Shown here: piece after piece, positions 33,624 to 41,525 of the stretch
How positions within the stretch are numbered: the first letter of the stretch is position 1
How the letters are laid out: every line of letters starts with the position of its first letter
Notes under the pieces: generated by a model
Database searches by the model: none
Told to the model about the DNA's origin: nothing
Seen by the model: only the letters and a program-made list of their open reading frames with translations
Origin: Allokutzneria sp. A3M-2-11 16
GTDB lineage: Bacteria > Actinomycetota > Actinomycetes > Mycobacteriales > Pseudonocardiaceae
Length of the DNA: 51,358 nt
Direction of reading: 5' to 3'
Assembly (NCBI RefSeq): GCF_024213555.1
Contig: NZ_JANAVO010000023.1
Coordinates: 1-51,358 of the forward strand
Position numbers and translations under genes: made by a program

Positions 33624-33631
33624 AGGTTGTG

Positions 33632-34984
33632 ATGACCCTTGCCCCAGTGGAGAACCCCTACCTCGCCGGGAACCAGGCGCCGGTGGACGTCGAGACCACG
33701 GCGTACGACCTGGAGATCACCGGAGCGCTGCCGGAGGAGCTGGACGGCAGGTACCTCCGGATCGGGCCCAACGCGATCGGCGAGCAGGACCCGGTGCACT
33801 ACCACCCGTTCATGGGCGCGGGGATGGTGCACGGCATCCGCCTGCGGGACGGGGCCGCGCAGTGGTACCGCAACCGCTGGGTGCGCACGCCGAGCGTGAC
33901 CGGGCTGCTCGGCGAGGCACCGGTGCTCGGCGCGACCACGGCGACCCACGACACGGCGAACACCCATGTCATCCGCCACGCGGGCAAGCTGATGGCGGTG
34001 TCGGAGGCGGGCGCGCTCCCGGTCGTGCTGGACGATCAGCTGGCGACGGTGTCCTACAACGACTTCGAGGGCAAGCTGCCGCACGGGTTCGCCGCGCACA
34101 GCAAGCGCGATCCGAAGACGGGGGAGCTGTTCGCGGTCACCTACTCGGCCGCCGGGACAGGCGGGCAGCTCGTCGTGGTCGGCGCGGACGGTGTGATCAC
34201 CGGGATCGAGCGCATCGAGATCGACGACAGGCCGATGATCCACGACACCGCGCTCACGGTGAACCACGTGATCGTCTACGACCTGCCGGTGACCTTTTCC
34301 ATGGCGGCCGCCCAACAGGGCCACTACCCCTACGTCTGGGAAAACGGGCGCCGGGCCAGGATCGGGCTGATGCCGCGCTACGGCACGAACGCCGACATCC
34401 GCTGGTTCGAGATCGAGCCGTGCTACGTCTACCACACGGCCAACGCCTACGAGGACGGCGATCGCGTTGTGCTGGAAGCGTTCCGGCACGAGCGCGTGTT
34501 CGACTCCGCGTGGTGGAAGCCGATCGAGGTGCCGCCGGTGCTGTGGCGCTGGACCTTCGACCTCGCCACCGGAACGGTCCACAGTGGACAGGTCGACGAC
34601 GTCGCCGGTGAGTTCCCGAGGATCGACGAGCGGCTCATCGGCGCGGAACACCGCTACAGCTACGGGGTCGCGCTGCACCACGGCGAGGTCGGCAACCTCG
34701 CCGGACGCGGGATCGCCAAGCACGACCGAGTCTCTAAGACCACGCAGGTGCACGACTTCGGAGCCGCGCGCTACGCCGGTGAAGCCGTCTTCGTGCCGCG
34801 CGCACGGGATTCCGCCGAGGACGACGGGTGGCTGCTGAGCCTGGTCCACGACGCCGAGCGCGATCGGACGGACCTGGTCGTGCTGGACGCGGGCACGCTC
34901 AGCGCCGAGCCGGTTGCCGTTGTGCACCTTCCGGTTCGGGTTCCCGCGGGCTTCCACGGCGAGTGGTTCCCGACCCTGGGCTGA
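33632..34984 (+). CDS. Carotenoid/apocarotenoid cleavage oxygenase
   Basis: A 450-residue seven-bladed beta-propeller dioxygenase that cleaves carotenoids, apocarotenoids or stilbene-type alkenes using non-heme Fe(II) held by four His. The ligand histidines are visible in KLPHGFAAHSKRD, DRPMIHDTALT, YVYHTANAYEDG and PAGFHGEWFP. GRYLRIGPNAI near the N-terminus is the family's conserved entry. GGAGG is five bases before ATG 33632. No carotenoid biosynthesis genes are in the window. Its last 86 bases overlap the antisense MerR gene. Confidence 0.94.
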   Translation: MTLAPVENPYLAGNQAPVDVETTAYDLEITGALPEELDGRYLRIGPNAIGEQDPVHYHPFMGAGMVHGIRLRDGAAQWYRNRWVRTPSVTGLLGEAPVLGATTATHDTANTHVIRHAGKLMAVSEAGALPVVLDDQLATVSYNDFEGKLPHGFAAHSKRDPKTGELFAVTYSAAGTGGQLVVVGADGVITGIERIEIDDRPMIHDTALTVNHVIVYDLPVTFSMAAAQQGHYPYVWENGRRARIGLMPRYGTNADIRWFEIEPCYVYHTANAYEDGDRVVLEAFRHERVFDSAWWKPIEVPPVLWRWTFDLATGTVHSGQVDDVAGEFPRIDERLIGAEHRYSYGVALHHGEVGNLAGRGIAKHDRVSKTTQVHDFGAARYAGEAVFVPRARDSAEDDGWLLSLVHDAERDRTDLVVLDAGTLSAEPVAVVHLPVRVPAGFHGEWFPTLG

Positions 34985-35324
34985 ACCGCTCCAAGGCGCC
35001 GCGCAGCCGGTCGCGCTGGGCGAGCTGGGCATCGATCCGCCGCTCCAGCACGCCCAGCCGCCGTCGCACCACGCCCAGCGCCGCTTCGGACGGCGGCCCG
35101 GCCAACAGGTCGCCGTCCAGGCAGTCCTTGAAGAACCCGGCGTCCTCCAGCGTGAGCCCCAGATCGAGCAGGAGGCGGATGTTGCGCACGCGGTCCACAG
35201 TGGACTCCGGGTAGTCGCGGTAGCCGTTGGCGAGCCGGTGCGAGGTGATCAGCCCGGCCTGTTCGTAGTGCCGCAGGGCGCGGGGCGTGACCCCGGTCGC
35301 CCCGGCCAGCTCGCCGATCCTCAT
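34899..35324 (-). CDS. MerR family transcriptional regulator
   Basis: A 141-residue regulator. The N-terminal MRIGELAGATGVTPRALRHYEQAGLI is the MerR winged helix, followed by a dimer coiled-coil (LGVVRRRLGVLERRIDAQLAQRDRL). There is no metal-binding Cys motif, so it senses an organic ligand or stress. It begins 13 bases after the SDR stop and so lies second in the SDR-MerR operon. Its C-terminal Arg/Pro-rich tail is encoded opposite the end of the carotenoid oxygenase gene (86-base overlap). A matching dyad lies at 36091-36112 upstream of the operon. Confidence 0.92.
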   Translation of the reverse strand: MRIGELAGATGVTPRALRHYEQAGLITSHRLANGYRDYPESTVDRVRNIRLLLDLGLTLEDAGFFKDCLDGDLLAGPPSEAALGVVRRRLGVLERRIDAQLAQRDRLRGALERFSPGSGTTRRGSPREPEPEGAQRQPARR

Positions 35325-35337
35325 CGCACCCCCGCTT

Positions 35338-36075
35338 TCACGCCACCACGGCACCGCCGTCGACCGGCAGCACGACGCCGGTCACGAAGCCCGCACTCGG
35401 CGAGGCCAGCCCGGTGATCGCCCACGCTACTTCCTCGGCGGAGCCGACGCGCTTGAGCGGGGTGTGCTCCATCTGCCAGGCCCGCGTCGCCGCGCGTTGT
35501 TCTGGGGAGAGCCCCTGGTGCTCGGCGATCGGCGTGTCGATCGCGCCGGGCGCCACGGCGACCACGCGGACGCCCAAGGGCGCCAGTTCCACCGCCCAGC
35601 TCCGCGTGAAGGTGTCCACCGCGGCCTTCGTCGCCGCGTAGACCGAACTCGTCGGCCAGCCCCGCAGGGCGACCGCGGTGGACACGTTGACCACGACGCC
35701 GTTGTCCCGCCGCAGGTGCGGCACGGCGGCCTGCGTCAGCAGGACCGGGGCGGTGAAGTTCGTGGCCAGCTGCGCGGAGACCGCATCCGGGGTGATCCCG
35801 CCCATCGGTTCGTCGCGGACGATACCGGCGTTGTTCACCAGCACGTCGAGCCCGCCGAAGCGCTCGACCGCCTCGGCGACGATCCGCTCCGGGGCGCCGG
35901 GGCCGGTGATGTCGGTGGCGATGGCGTGGATGGCCCCGTCGTGCACGGCAACCTCGGCGAGCGGCTCGGCCCGCCTGCCGACGATCACGACGTTGTCGCC
36001 CCGCTCGGCGAACAAGAGCGCGGTGGCCCGGCCGATTCCCGTTCCGGCCCCGGTGATCAGGACTGTTCTGCTCAT
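35338..36075 (-). CDS. Short-chain dehydrogenase/reductase (SDR)
   Basis: A 245-residue classical SDR. It shows LITGAGTGIGRATALLFA (NAD(P) loop), VLVNNAGI, NVSTAV (catalytic Ser) and YAATKAA, the YxxxK catalytic pair. VAPGAIDTP is the usual PG motif. The substrate is unknown. It is the first gene of an operon with MerR, so it is probably induced under the control of that regulator through the dyad at 36091-36112. Confidence 0.95.
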   Translation of the reverse strand: MSRTVLITGAGTGIGRATALLFAERGDNVVIVGRRAEPLAEVAVHDGAIHAIATDITGPGAPERIVAEAVERFGGLDVLVNNAGIVRDEPMGGITPDAVSAQLATNFTAPVLLTQAAVPHLRRDNGVVVNVSTAVALRGWPTSSVYAATKAAVDTFTRSWAVELAPLGVRVVAVAPGAIDTPIAEHQGLSPEQRAATRAWQMEHTPLKRVGSAEEVAWAITGLASPSAGFVTGVVLPVDGGAVVA

Positions 36076-36090
36076 GGCGGTGATCGTCCG

Positions 36091-36112
36091 ACCCTGCCGC
36101 CAACGGCAGGGT
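36091..36112 (-). promoter_or_regulatory. MerR-type promoter dyad upstream of SDR-MerR operon
   Basis: A perfect nine-base inverted repeat ACCCTGCCG-CCAA-CGGCAGGGT lies 16 bases upstream of the SDR ATG. On the minus strand it follows TTGACC, which serves as -35 and overlaps the left arm, leaving a long spacer as in MerR-activated promoters. The dyad also overlaps the stop codon of the upstream GNAT gene. Confidence 0.75.
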
Positions 36113-36561
36113 CAAGCGCGGTCGAGCCGGAACGTGGCGAGGTCGAGTCCGGGCGCCGGGCTGATCGTGCCGGTGCGCGCGAAACCCTTGCGCTCGTAGA
36201 GGGTGATCGCGGGCGTGTTGGCGGCCCCGGTGGAGACGACCACCGGTCCGTCCTCCCGCAGCACCTCGTCGACCAGGGCGCTGGCCAGGCCCTTGCGGAA
36301 CCAGGCGGGATCGACGCAGAGGCGGTCGATGTCGACCTCGCCCTCGGGAGTGCGCTGCCACGCCAGGAACGCGACCGGCTCGCCGTCCGGGGTGACCGCG
36401 CCCAGCCAGCGCAGCGGTTCGGCGCGCATCTCCGCCAGCGTCTCGTGCAGCGCGGGGATTCCGTCGAAGCCGATCAGGTCCGCCTCCACGCGGTAGGCGA
36501 GTAGCCCGATCCGGTGCACGGCTTCCGCCGTTCGGTCGTCGCCGAGGTCCAGTGCGCGCAT
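36112..36561 (-). CDS. GNAT family N-acetyltransferase
   Basis: A 149-residue acetyltransferase of the GNAT fold. The acetyl-CoA-binding segment is VDIDRLCVDPAWFRKGLASALVDEVL, with Arg-Lys-Gly in place of the more usual Q/RxxGxG/A, and the C-terminal ITLYERKGFARTGT is the conserved beta6-7 region. The acceptor is unknown. ATG 36561 is chosen; a GTG at 36573 is in frame. The next gene in its direction is the SDR, 36 bases on, but a MerR-type promoter intervenes. Confidence 0.9.
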   Translation of the reverse strand: MRALDLGDDRTAEAVHRIGLLAYRVEADLIGFDGIPALHETLAEMRAEPLRWLGAVTPDGEPVAFLAWQRTPEGEVDIDRLCVDPAWFRKGLASALVDEVLREDGPVVVSTGAANTPAITLYERKGFARTGTISPAPGLDLATFRLDRA

Positions 36562-36661
36562 GGTCCAGCTCACCGGGGAGTTCTACCAGCACATGTCGCG
36601 ATGTTGCCAACGATTCACGTTCGGGAGACCATCCCGGTCACCACTTCACGCAGGAGGTCCC

Positions 36662-37420
36662 ATGCGCACTCGGCAGGTCCTGAGCGTCCTCGCGGTCACT
36701 CTCGCGGCGGGCGTGTCGCTCGCCCCGGCGGCGGCCGCGGCGACAGCCGTGAAGGTCCTCCAGCTCAACCTCTGCCACAGCGGCCTCGCCGGGTGCTACA
36801 CCGGTGACCGGGTGATGGCCAAGGCCAAGGAAGTGATCACCTCCGTCAAGCCGCAGGTGTTGTCGCTCAACGAGATCTGCTCCGGTGACGTCGCCCCGCT
36901 CGGCGCCGCGATGGGCCAGGTGAAGTCGTTGTTCGTGGCCGCGCGCAGCAACGGCAACCCGGTGAAGTGCAAGAACGGCCAGGACTACGGCAACGCGATC
37001 CTGGTGGCCTCCGCGCTCGCGGGCTCGTCGGCGGGAGCGGGCGGCATCTACCAGAACCAGGACGCGGGCTCGGAGAAGCGCAGCTGGGGATGCCTGCCCG
37101 GAGGGCGGGTCAGCGCCTGCACCACGCATCTGTCGGCCAGGGACGGCAACGTCGCGCTGGCGCAGTGCAAGGAGCTGATGTCCCGCGTCGAGGGCTACGC
37201 GCGGACCGCGCCCGCGCTGTTCTCCGGCGACATGAACCTGCGCTACAAGGGCAATCCGGACGCGCAGAGCTGCAACCGAACGGGCTTCTACCGCAAGGGC
37301 GACGGCGCTCTACAGCACGTGTTCGCCTCGACGAAGCTTGCCTTCGCCAAGAGCAGCACGATGAGCATGGCTGGCACTACCGACCACCCGGCCCTCATCG
37401 TCGATCTCAGCATCCCCTGA
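36662..37420 (+). CDS. Secreted endonuclease/exonuclease/phosphatase family protein
   Basis: A 252-residue exported protein with a signal peptide to about residue 27 (SVLAVTLAAGVSLAPAAAAA). The EEP-fold elements are LQLNLCHSG, LSLNEIC (metal-binding Glu), ACTTHLS, LFSGDMNLRY (Asp-x-Asn) and GTTDHPALIVDL (catalytic Asp-His). Paired cysteines suit an extracellular enzyme. Smaller than most family members; the substrate is unknown. AGGAGG lies six bases upstream of ATG 36662. The gene is followed by a long inverted repeat. Confidence 0.88.
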   Translation: MRTRQVLSVLAVTLAAGVSLAPAAAAATAVKVLQLNLCHSGLAGCYTGDRVMAKAKEVITSVKPQVLSLNEICSGDVAPLGAAMGQVKSLFVAARSNGNPVKCKNGQDYGNAILVASALAGSSAGAGGIYQNQDAGSEKRSWGCLPGGRVSACTTHLSARDGNVALAQCKELMSRVEGYARTAPALFSGDMNLRYKGNPDAQSCNRTGFYRKGDGALQHVFASTKLAFAKSSTMSMAGTTDHPALIVDLSIP

Positions 37421-37449
37421 CCCGCAACGCCCCCCCCGCCGTAGTGGGT

Positions 37450-37572
37450 GCGTCTTCAAGTACCACGAACCCGGCCCGTCACCGTCTTAAACCGCCCCCA
37501 ACCCCGCTGGCATCCCGGGGTTGGGGGCGGTTGAAGACTTCTGGAGAGGGGGTTGGTGGTACTTGAAGACGC
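37450..37572. repeat. Nested long inverted repeat (123 bases)
   Basis: Outer arms GCGTCTTCAAGTACCAC (37450-37466) and GTGGTACTTGAAGACGC (37556-37572) are exact 17-base complements. Inside them, arms AACCGCCCCCAACCCC (37490-37505) and GGGGTTGGGGGCGGTT (37517-37532) pair exactly, and flanking GTCTT/AAGAC extend the inner stem. It sits between convergent genes (37420 stop and 37584 stop), so it may act as a bidirectional terminator or be a small mobile repeat. Confidence 0.85.
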
Positions 37573-37583
37573 CCGTACCTCGG

Positions 37584-37982
37584 CTAGCGGGTGGCCCACT
37601 TCGCGGAGCCGGGGGTCTGGGCGGCGGGGTGGCCCGCCGAGCCCGCGAAGGTGGCCAGGTAGCCGTTCTCCCCGCTGAACTGGATGCGGACGAGCGTCAC
37701 CTCGGACGTGATCCCGGCGGTGCAGCGCGCGACGCCCCGCGCGTCGGTGACCGCCTCGCACAGCGGGCCGTTGTCCCACTTCGTGGTGAAGGTGATCTTC
37801 GCGCCCGTCCCGACCCCGGTGAGCGTGCCGGTCAGGGTGACCGCCGCCTGCCACAGCGGCTGCGAGGCGTCCCGCGCCAGGCTGGCCGAGGTGGTCAGGG
37901 ACGTCGGGGCGGCGGCCGTGGCGGCGGGGGCGAGCACCACGGTGGCGGCGAGGGCGAGACTGGTCAGGGCGGCGGAACGCAC
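37584..37982 (-). CDS. Secreted small Ig-like hypothetical protein
   Basis: A 132-residue exported protein. GTG 37982 is chosen because GGAGGAG lies six bases upstream and the signal peptide (SLALAATVVLAPAATAAA) follows at once. The mature ~105 residues are beta-rich: VTLTGTLTGVGTGAKITFTTKW, a two-Cys segment CEAV...ARCTAG, and VTLVRIQFSGENGYLA. It resembles bacterial Ig-like/invasin-type domains in pattern only. The function is unknown. Confidence 0.78.
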   Translation of the reverse strand: MRSAALTSLALAATVVLAPAATAAAPTSLTTSASLARDASQPLWQAAVTLTGTLTGVGTGAKITFTTKWDNGPLCEAVTDARGVARCTAGITSEVTLVRIQFSGENGYLATFAGSAGHPAAQTPGSAKWATR

Positions 37983-38079
37983 GGAAGACTCCTCCGGGAT
38001 ATATCGGGCATAACGGACATCCATAAGAGAAGCGTTCCCGCCCGCCCGCCGCACGTGAAGATCAAAAACGTCGATCCGC

Positions 38080-39030
38080 TCAGGACTCCCGGAACTCCGC
38101 GGCGTTCGCGGCCAGCCAGGCGTCGAAGTCCTTCAGCGCCGGGTTCAGCTCGCGCACCGCGTCGAGGTCGCGCGCCCCGGTGAACTCCGCGTCGAAGTCG
38201 CCGTAGTACTGGAACATGTTGGCGATCTCCACCGCGCCCGGGAAGTCGAACGTGCGGAACACGTCGTAGGGGATCGACTGGAACCTGACCGGCTCCCCGA
38301 GGGCCGCCGAGAACTTCTCCGCGTACTGCGCGCCGGTCAGGTGCGCGCCCGCGATGCTGACCGTGCGGCCGATGAAACCCTTGCCCCGCTTGAAGATTCC
38401 GAACGCGGTGCGCCCGATGTCCTCGGAGTCGATCCCGGCGAGCAGCTTGCCGTCCGCCAACGGCAGGCCCAGCACGAGCACGCCGTCCTCGCCGCGCTTC
38501 GGCGCGAAGAAGGAGACGAACGACTGAAAGTAGTAGGTGGTGTTGAGGAAGGTCGTCGGGACGCCCGCCTCGACGAACAGCTCGTTGGCCGCGCCCTTCA
38601 CGTCGAAGTGCGGCACGTTGTAGCTGTCCTGGAGCACCGGCATCCGCGGGTCCTCCAGCGGCAGCAGTTCGCGGGTGTCCTCCAGGGTCGACCAGACCAC
38701 GTGCTGGAGATCCGCGGCCTTCGCGGTGCGGACCAGGACCTCGACCTCCTCGCGCTCCTTGTCCGCGGAGCCGTGCGCCCAGAAGTTCGTCACCAGGTAG
38801 GCCCCGTAGGCGCCCTCGAACGCGCGGCGCACGCTGGCCTCGTCGTAGAAGTCGGCGCGCACCACCTCGGCGCCGAGCGCGGCCAGTTCCTTGGCGGGGG
38901 CCGACTCCGGGTCCCTGGTCAGCGCGCGCACGGTGAAGCCGGAGCCCGGGTCGGCCAGGATCGCCCTGGCGATGCCGCCGCCCTGCGCCCCGGTGGCCCC
39001 GGTGACCGCGATGATCTTCTGCTCGCTCAT
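38080..39030 (-). CDS. NmrA/HSCARG-like NAD(P)-binding protein
   Basis: A 316-residue atypical SDR. The N-terminus IIAVTGATGAQGGGIARAIL is the NmrA-type dinucleotide loop; VVWSTLEDTRELL replaces a normal catalytic Tyr region, as in NmrA/HSCARG sensors of NADPH/NADP+ ratio. It may be a redox sensor or an NAD(P)H:quinone oxidoreductase-like enzyme. It is divergent from a MarR gene (88 bases between start codons), its probable repressor. ATG 39030 is used; an in-frame start at 39063 would overlap the first operator. Confidence 0.9.
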   Translation of the reverse strand: MSEQKIIAVTGATGAQGGGIARAILADPGSGFTVRALTRDPESAPAKELAALGAEVVRADFYDEASVRRAFEGAYGAYLVTNFWAHGSADKEREEVEVLVRTAKAADLQHVVWSTLEDTRELLPLEDPRMPVLQDSYNVPHFDVKGAANELFVEAGVPTTFLNTTYYFQSFVSFFAPKRGEDGVLVLGLPLADGKLLAGIDSEDIGRTAFGIFKRGKGFIGRTVSIAGAHLTGAQYAEKFSAALGEPVRFQSIPYDVFRTFDFPGAVEIANMFQYYGDFDAEFTGARDLDAVRELNPALKDFDAWLAANAAEFRES

Positions 39031-39052
39031 GTCCGTGCTCCGCACCTCGGAT

Positions 39053-39096
39053 TGATGTGTCAACCTGAACGTAGCGAGCGTGAGGGTGACGCGTCA
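39053..39096. promoter_or_regulatory. Two MarR operator copies
   Basis: TTGA-TGTG-TCAA (39052-39063) and TGACGCGTCA (39087-39096) share the pattern TGAYGYGTCAACC. Their centres are 34 bases apart in the NmrA/MarR divergent spacer. Both are dyads of MarR size, so one regulator could shut off both promoters. Confidence 0.7.
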
Positions 39097-39118
39097 ACCC
39101 GGGGAGTAGGCTGCGCCC

Positions 39119-39580
39119 GTGACCGAACCCGTATGGCTGACCGAGGAGCAGCACCGCGCGTGGCGCTCCTTCAAGGCGATGGAGACGATGCTCAACTCCC
39201 GCCTCGGCGCGAGCCTCCAGCGCGACTTCGGGCTGTCCCCGGCCGACTACCGGATCCTGGTCGAGCTCTCCGAGGCGCCGGACGGGCGGATGCGCGCCTT
39301 CGAGCTGGGGGAGGCGACGCAGTGGGAGAAGAGCCGCATCTCCCACCAGCTCAGCAGGATGGCGCAGCGCGGGCTCGTCGAGCGGCAGCAGTGCTCCGAG
39401 GACAGCCGCTACTCCGACGTGGTGCTCACCGAGGCGGGCCGCGCCGCGATCGTCGGTGCCGCGCCGCAGCACGTGGCCAACGTGCGCGAGCTGTTCATCG
39501 ACGCGCTCACCCCGGAGCAGCTGAAGATCTTCGGCGAGGCCTGCGAAGCCGTTCTGACCCGCATCAAGTCACAGGGCTGA
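39119..39580 (+). CDS. MarR family transcriptional regulator
   Basis: A 153-residue winged-helix dimer. LSPADYRILVELSEAPDGRMRAFELGEA plus TQWEKSRISHQLSRMAQRGLVERQ is the MarR core, and CSEDSRYSDVVLTEAGRAA the wing. GTG 39119 begins it. It is divergent from the NmrA-like gene, and two dyads lie between, so mutual repression is likely. Its last 12 bases overlap the convergent maleylacetate-reductase gene. Confidence 0.94.
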   Translation: MTEPVWLTEEQHRAWRSFKAMETMLNSRLGASLQRDFGLSPADYRILVELSEAPDGRMRAFELGEATQWEKSRISHQLSRMAQRGLVERQQCSEDSRYSDVVLTEAGRAAIVGAAPQHVANVRELFIDALTPEQLKIFGEACEAVLTRIKSQG

Positions 39581-40564
39581 GGCGAGCAGGGCGCGAACGC
39601 GGGGTTCGGGGACGTCCACCTGAGCGGCGACGAGGGCGGCGGCCTCCGACAGGTTCGCGGGAGTGAAACCGATGTCCGCCAAGGAAGTGGGGGCGTCGAC
39701 CCGCCGGGCCAGTGCGCGCAGGCCGTCCGCGGCGGTGGGAGCGTTGAGGGCGGACGCGATCGGGGCGAGCGCGGGGCCGTCCATGAACTCGGCGACGTGA
39801 GGTAGCACCACGGTGTGCGTCGCCGCGTGCGGCAGGTCGTACGCGCCGCCGAGCACATGACAGATCTTGTGGTGCAGCCCCGATCCCGCCACGGCGAACA
39901 CCGCGCCGGCCAGGTACGCCCCGTAAAGCAGCGACGTGCGCGCCTCCACATCGTCTGCCGCCACCAAACCCTTTGCCAGGGCGCGAACGCTCTCCTCGGC
40001 CATCAGCGAGCTGATCGGGTTCGCCCCCGCCGCGTAGACGCCTTCGACGCTGTGCGCCATGGCGTTCATCGCACTGGTCACGGTGAGCGTGCGCGGCAGG
40101 CCAACGGTCAGCGACGGGTCGTAGACCACGACCGCGGGCAGCACGTCCAGGCTCCGGCCGGTGCGCTTGCCGGACGGGGAAGTCATGCCCCACACCGGAG
40201 TCATCTCCGAGCCCGCGTACGTCGTCGGCACCGCGACGATGGGCAGCCGCAGCTCCAACGCGATCGCCTTGGCAGTGCCCACAGTGGACCCACCGCCGAT
40301 CGCTAGCAGGCAGTCCGCCCCGACCGAACGCGCGACCTCGACGGCCTGTGAAGCGACGGCGACCGGAACGTGTTCGCGCACCGACGTGAACTCACCGGCG
40401 ACGCGATCACCGAGGGGCTCCGCCAGGCTGCGGGCGAGGGGAAGTCCACGCGGAGTGGCGAGCACGAGGACCCGCTGCCCACTGATCTCTTCCGCGACGG
40501 TGAGCGCGCTGTCCACGCCGAACACGACACGGCCGGGCAGGGACTCGTAGCGGAACGCGCGCAT
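39569..40564 (-). CDS. Maleylacetate reductase-like iron-containing dehydrogenase
   Basis: A 331-residue group III alcohol-dehydrogenase fold enzyme. Seen: FGVDSALTVAEEISGQRVLVL, LLAIGGGSTVGTAKAIAL (NAD(P) loop), VPTTYAGSEMTPVWG (maleylacetate-reductase type), NAMAHSVEGVYA and GSGLHHKICHVLGGAYDLPHAATH with the metal-site His residues. It would reduce maleylacetate to 3-oxoadipate at the end of hydroxyquinol or chlorocatechol degradation. The divergent LysR gene supports an inducible aromatic-catabolic role. No ring-cleavage dioxygenase is next to it. Confidence 0.9.
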   Translation of the reverse strand: MRAFRYESLPGRVVFGVDSALTVAEEISGQRVLVLATPRGLPLARSLAEPLGDRVAGEFTSVREHVPVAVASQAVEVARSVGADCLLAIGGGSTVGTAKAIALELRLPIVAVPTTYAGSEMTPVWGMTSPSGKRTGRSLDVLPAVVVYDPSLTVGLPRTLTVTSAMNAMAHSVEGVYAAGANPISSLMAEESVRALAKGLVAADDVEARTSLLYGAYLAGAVFAVAGSGLHHKICHVLGGAYDLPHAATHTVVLPHVAEFMDGPALAPIASALNAPTAADGLRALARRVDAPTSLADIGFTPANLSEAAALVAAQVDVPEPRVRALLASAL

Positions 40565-40620
40565 GAACCCAGCCTGCGTCGCACCGAGCCCGATGTCCAA
40601 TACCGACCTGCCGCCGTTGT

Positions 40621-40637
40621 CATACTCTGCGCGTATG
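40621..40637. promoter_or_regulatory. LysR box at LysR start codon
   Basis: CATAC-N7-GTATG is a perfect dyad overlapping the LysR ATG (40635) and fits the T-N11-A rule. It lies 57 bases from the maleylacetate-reductase start, so the regulator can both repress itself and control that gene. Confidence 0.65.
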
Positions 40638-41525
40638 GAACTGCGGCACCTGCGGTACTTCGTCGTCGTCGCCGAGGAGCTGAACCTGACCAGGGCGGCC
40701 GAGCGGCTGTGCATGGCCCAACCACCGCTGAGCGTGCAGCTGCGCAAGCTGGAGAAGGAGCTCGGCGTGCGCCTTCTGGACCGGTCCTCGCGCGGGGTCC
40801 GGCTCACCGACGCGGGCGCTCTGCTCTACGACGAGGCCCGCCGCATCCTCGGTTCGGTCGACCAGGCGAGCCAGCTCGTCCGCTCCGTCGGCACCGGTAC
40901 CGTGGGGCGGCTGGCCCTGGGCTTCGTGCCCTCGGCCGCACTGGAGGTACTGCCGCCGATCCTCCGCGAGTTCAAGGCGAGCCACCCCGAGATCACCTTG
41001 TACCTCAACGAGATGCGGCCGGACGAGGTGCTCGACTCGTTGCACGAGCAGCGCATCGACATCGGCCTGTGCTACCTCTCGCGCGGCTTCACCGATCCCG
41101 CGCTGCGGACGCGCTGCGTCGCGGAGGACCCGCTCGTGCTCGCGGTCCCCGCCGCGCACCGGCTGGCCGAGGAGTCCACAGTGGACATGAAGGAGCTGGC
41201 GGAGGAGCAGTTCGTCCTGCCCACCCGCCACCGCATGCCCGGCCTGCACGCGATCATCACGGAGTCCTGTGCCGCCAACGGTTTCACGCCGCGCGTGGTG
41301 CAGCGCGAGGTCTGGCTGATGCAGACGATCGTCGGCCTGGTCGCGGGCGGCATCGGGGTGGCGGTGGTCCCGTCCTCCGCGCAGCGCCTGCACGCCGCCG
41401 AGGTCCGCTTCCTCCCGCTGACCGGCACCACCACTCCAGCCCGCATGTCGGCGGCTTGGCGCCCCGACCGGATTTCCCCTGTCCTGGAAGCCTTTCTTCG
41501 GCTAGTCCCAGGCGGCCGGGAGTGA
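40635..41525 (+). CDS. LysR family transcriptional regulator (CatR/CbnR-like)
   Basis: A 296-residue LysR-type regulator. The wHTH is FVVVAEELNLTRAAERLCMAQPPLSVQLRKLEKELGVRLLDRSSRGVRLT, typical of the CatR/BenM/CbnR subgroup that senses muconate-type aromatic intermediates. It is divergent from the maleylacetate reductase gene. The last 24 bases overlap the convergent P450 gene. Confidence 0.94.
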   Translation: MELRHLRYFVVVAEELNLTRAAERLCMAQPPLSVQLRKLEKELGVRLLDRSSRGVRLTDAGALLYDEARRILGSVDQASQLVRSVGTGTVGRLALGFVPSAALEVLPPILREFKASHPEITLYLNEMRPDEVLDSLHEQRIDIGLCYLSRGFTDPALRTRCVAEDPLVLAVPAAHRLAEESTVDMKELAEEQFVLPTRHRMPGLHAIITESCAANGFTPRVVQREVWLMQTIVGLVAGGIGVAVVPSSAQRLHAAEVRFLPLTGTTTPARMSAAWRPDRISPVLEAFLRLVPGGRE

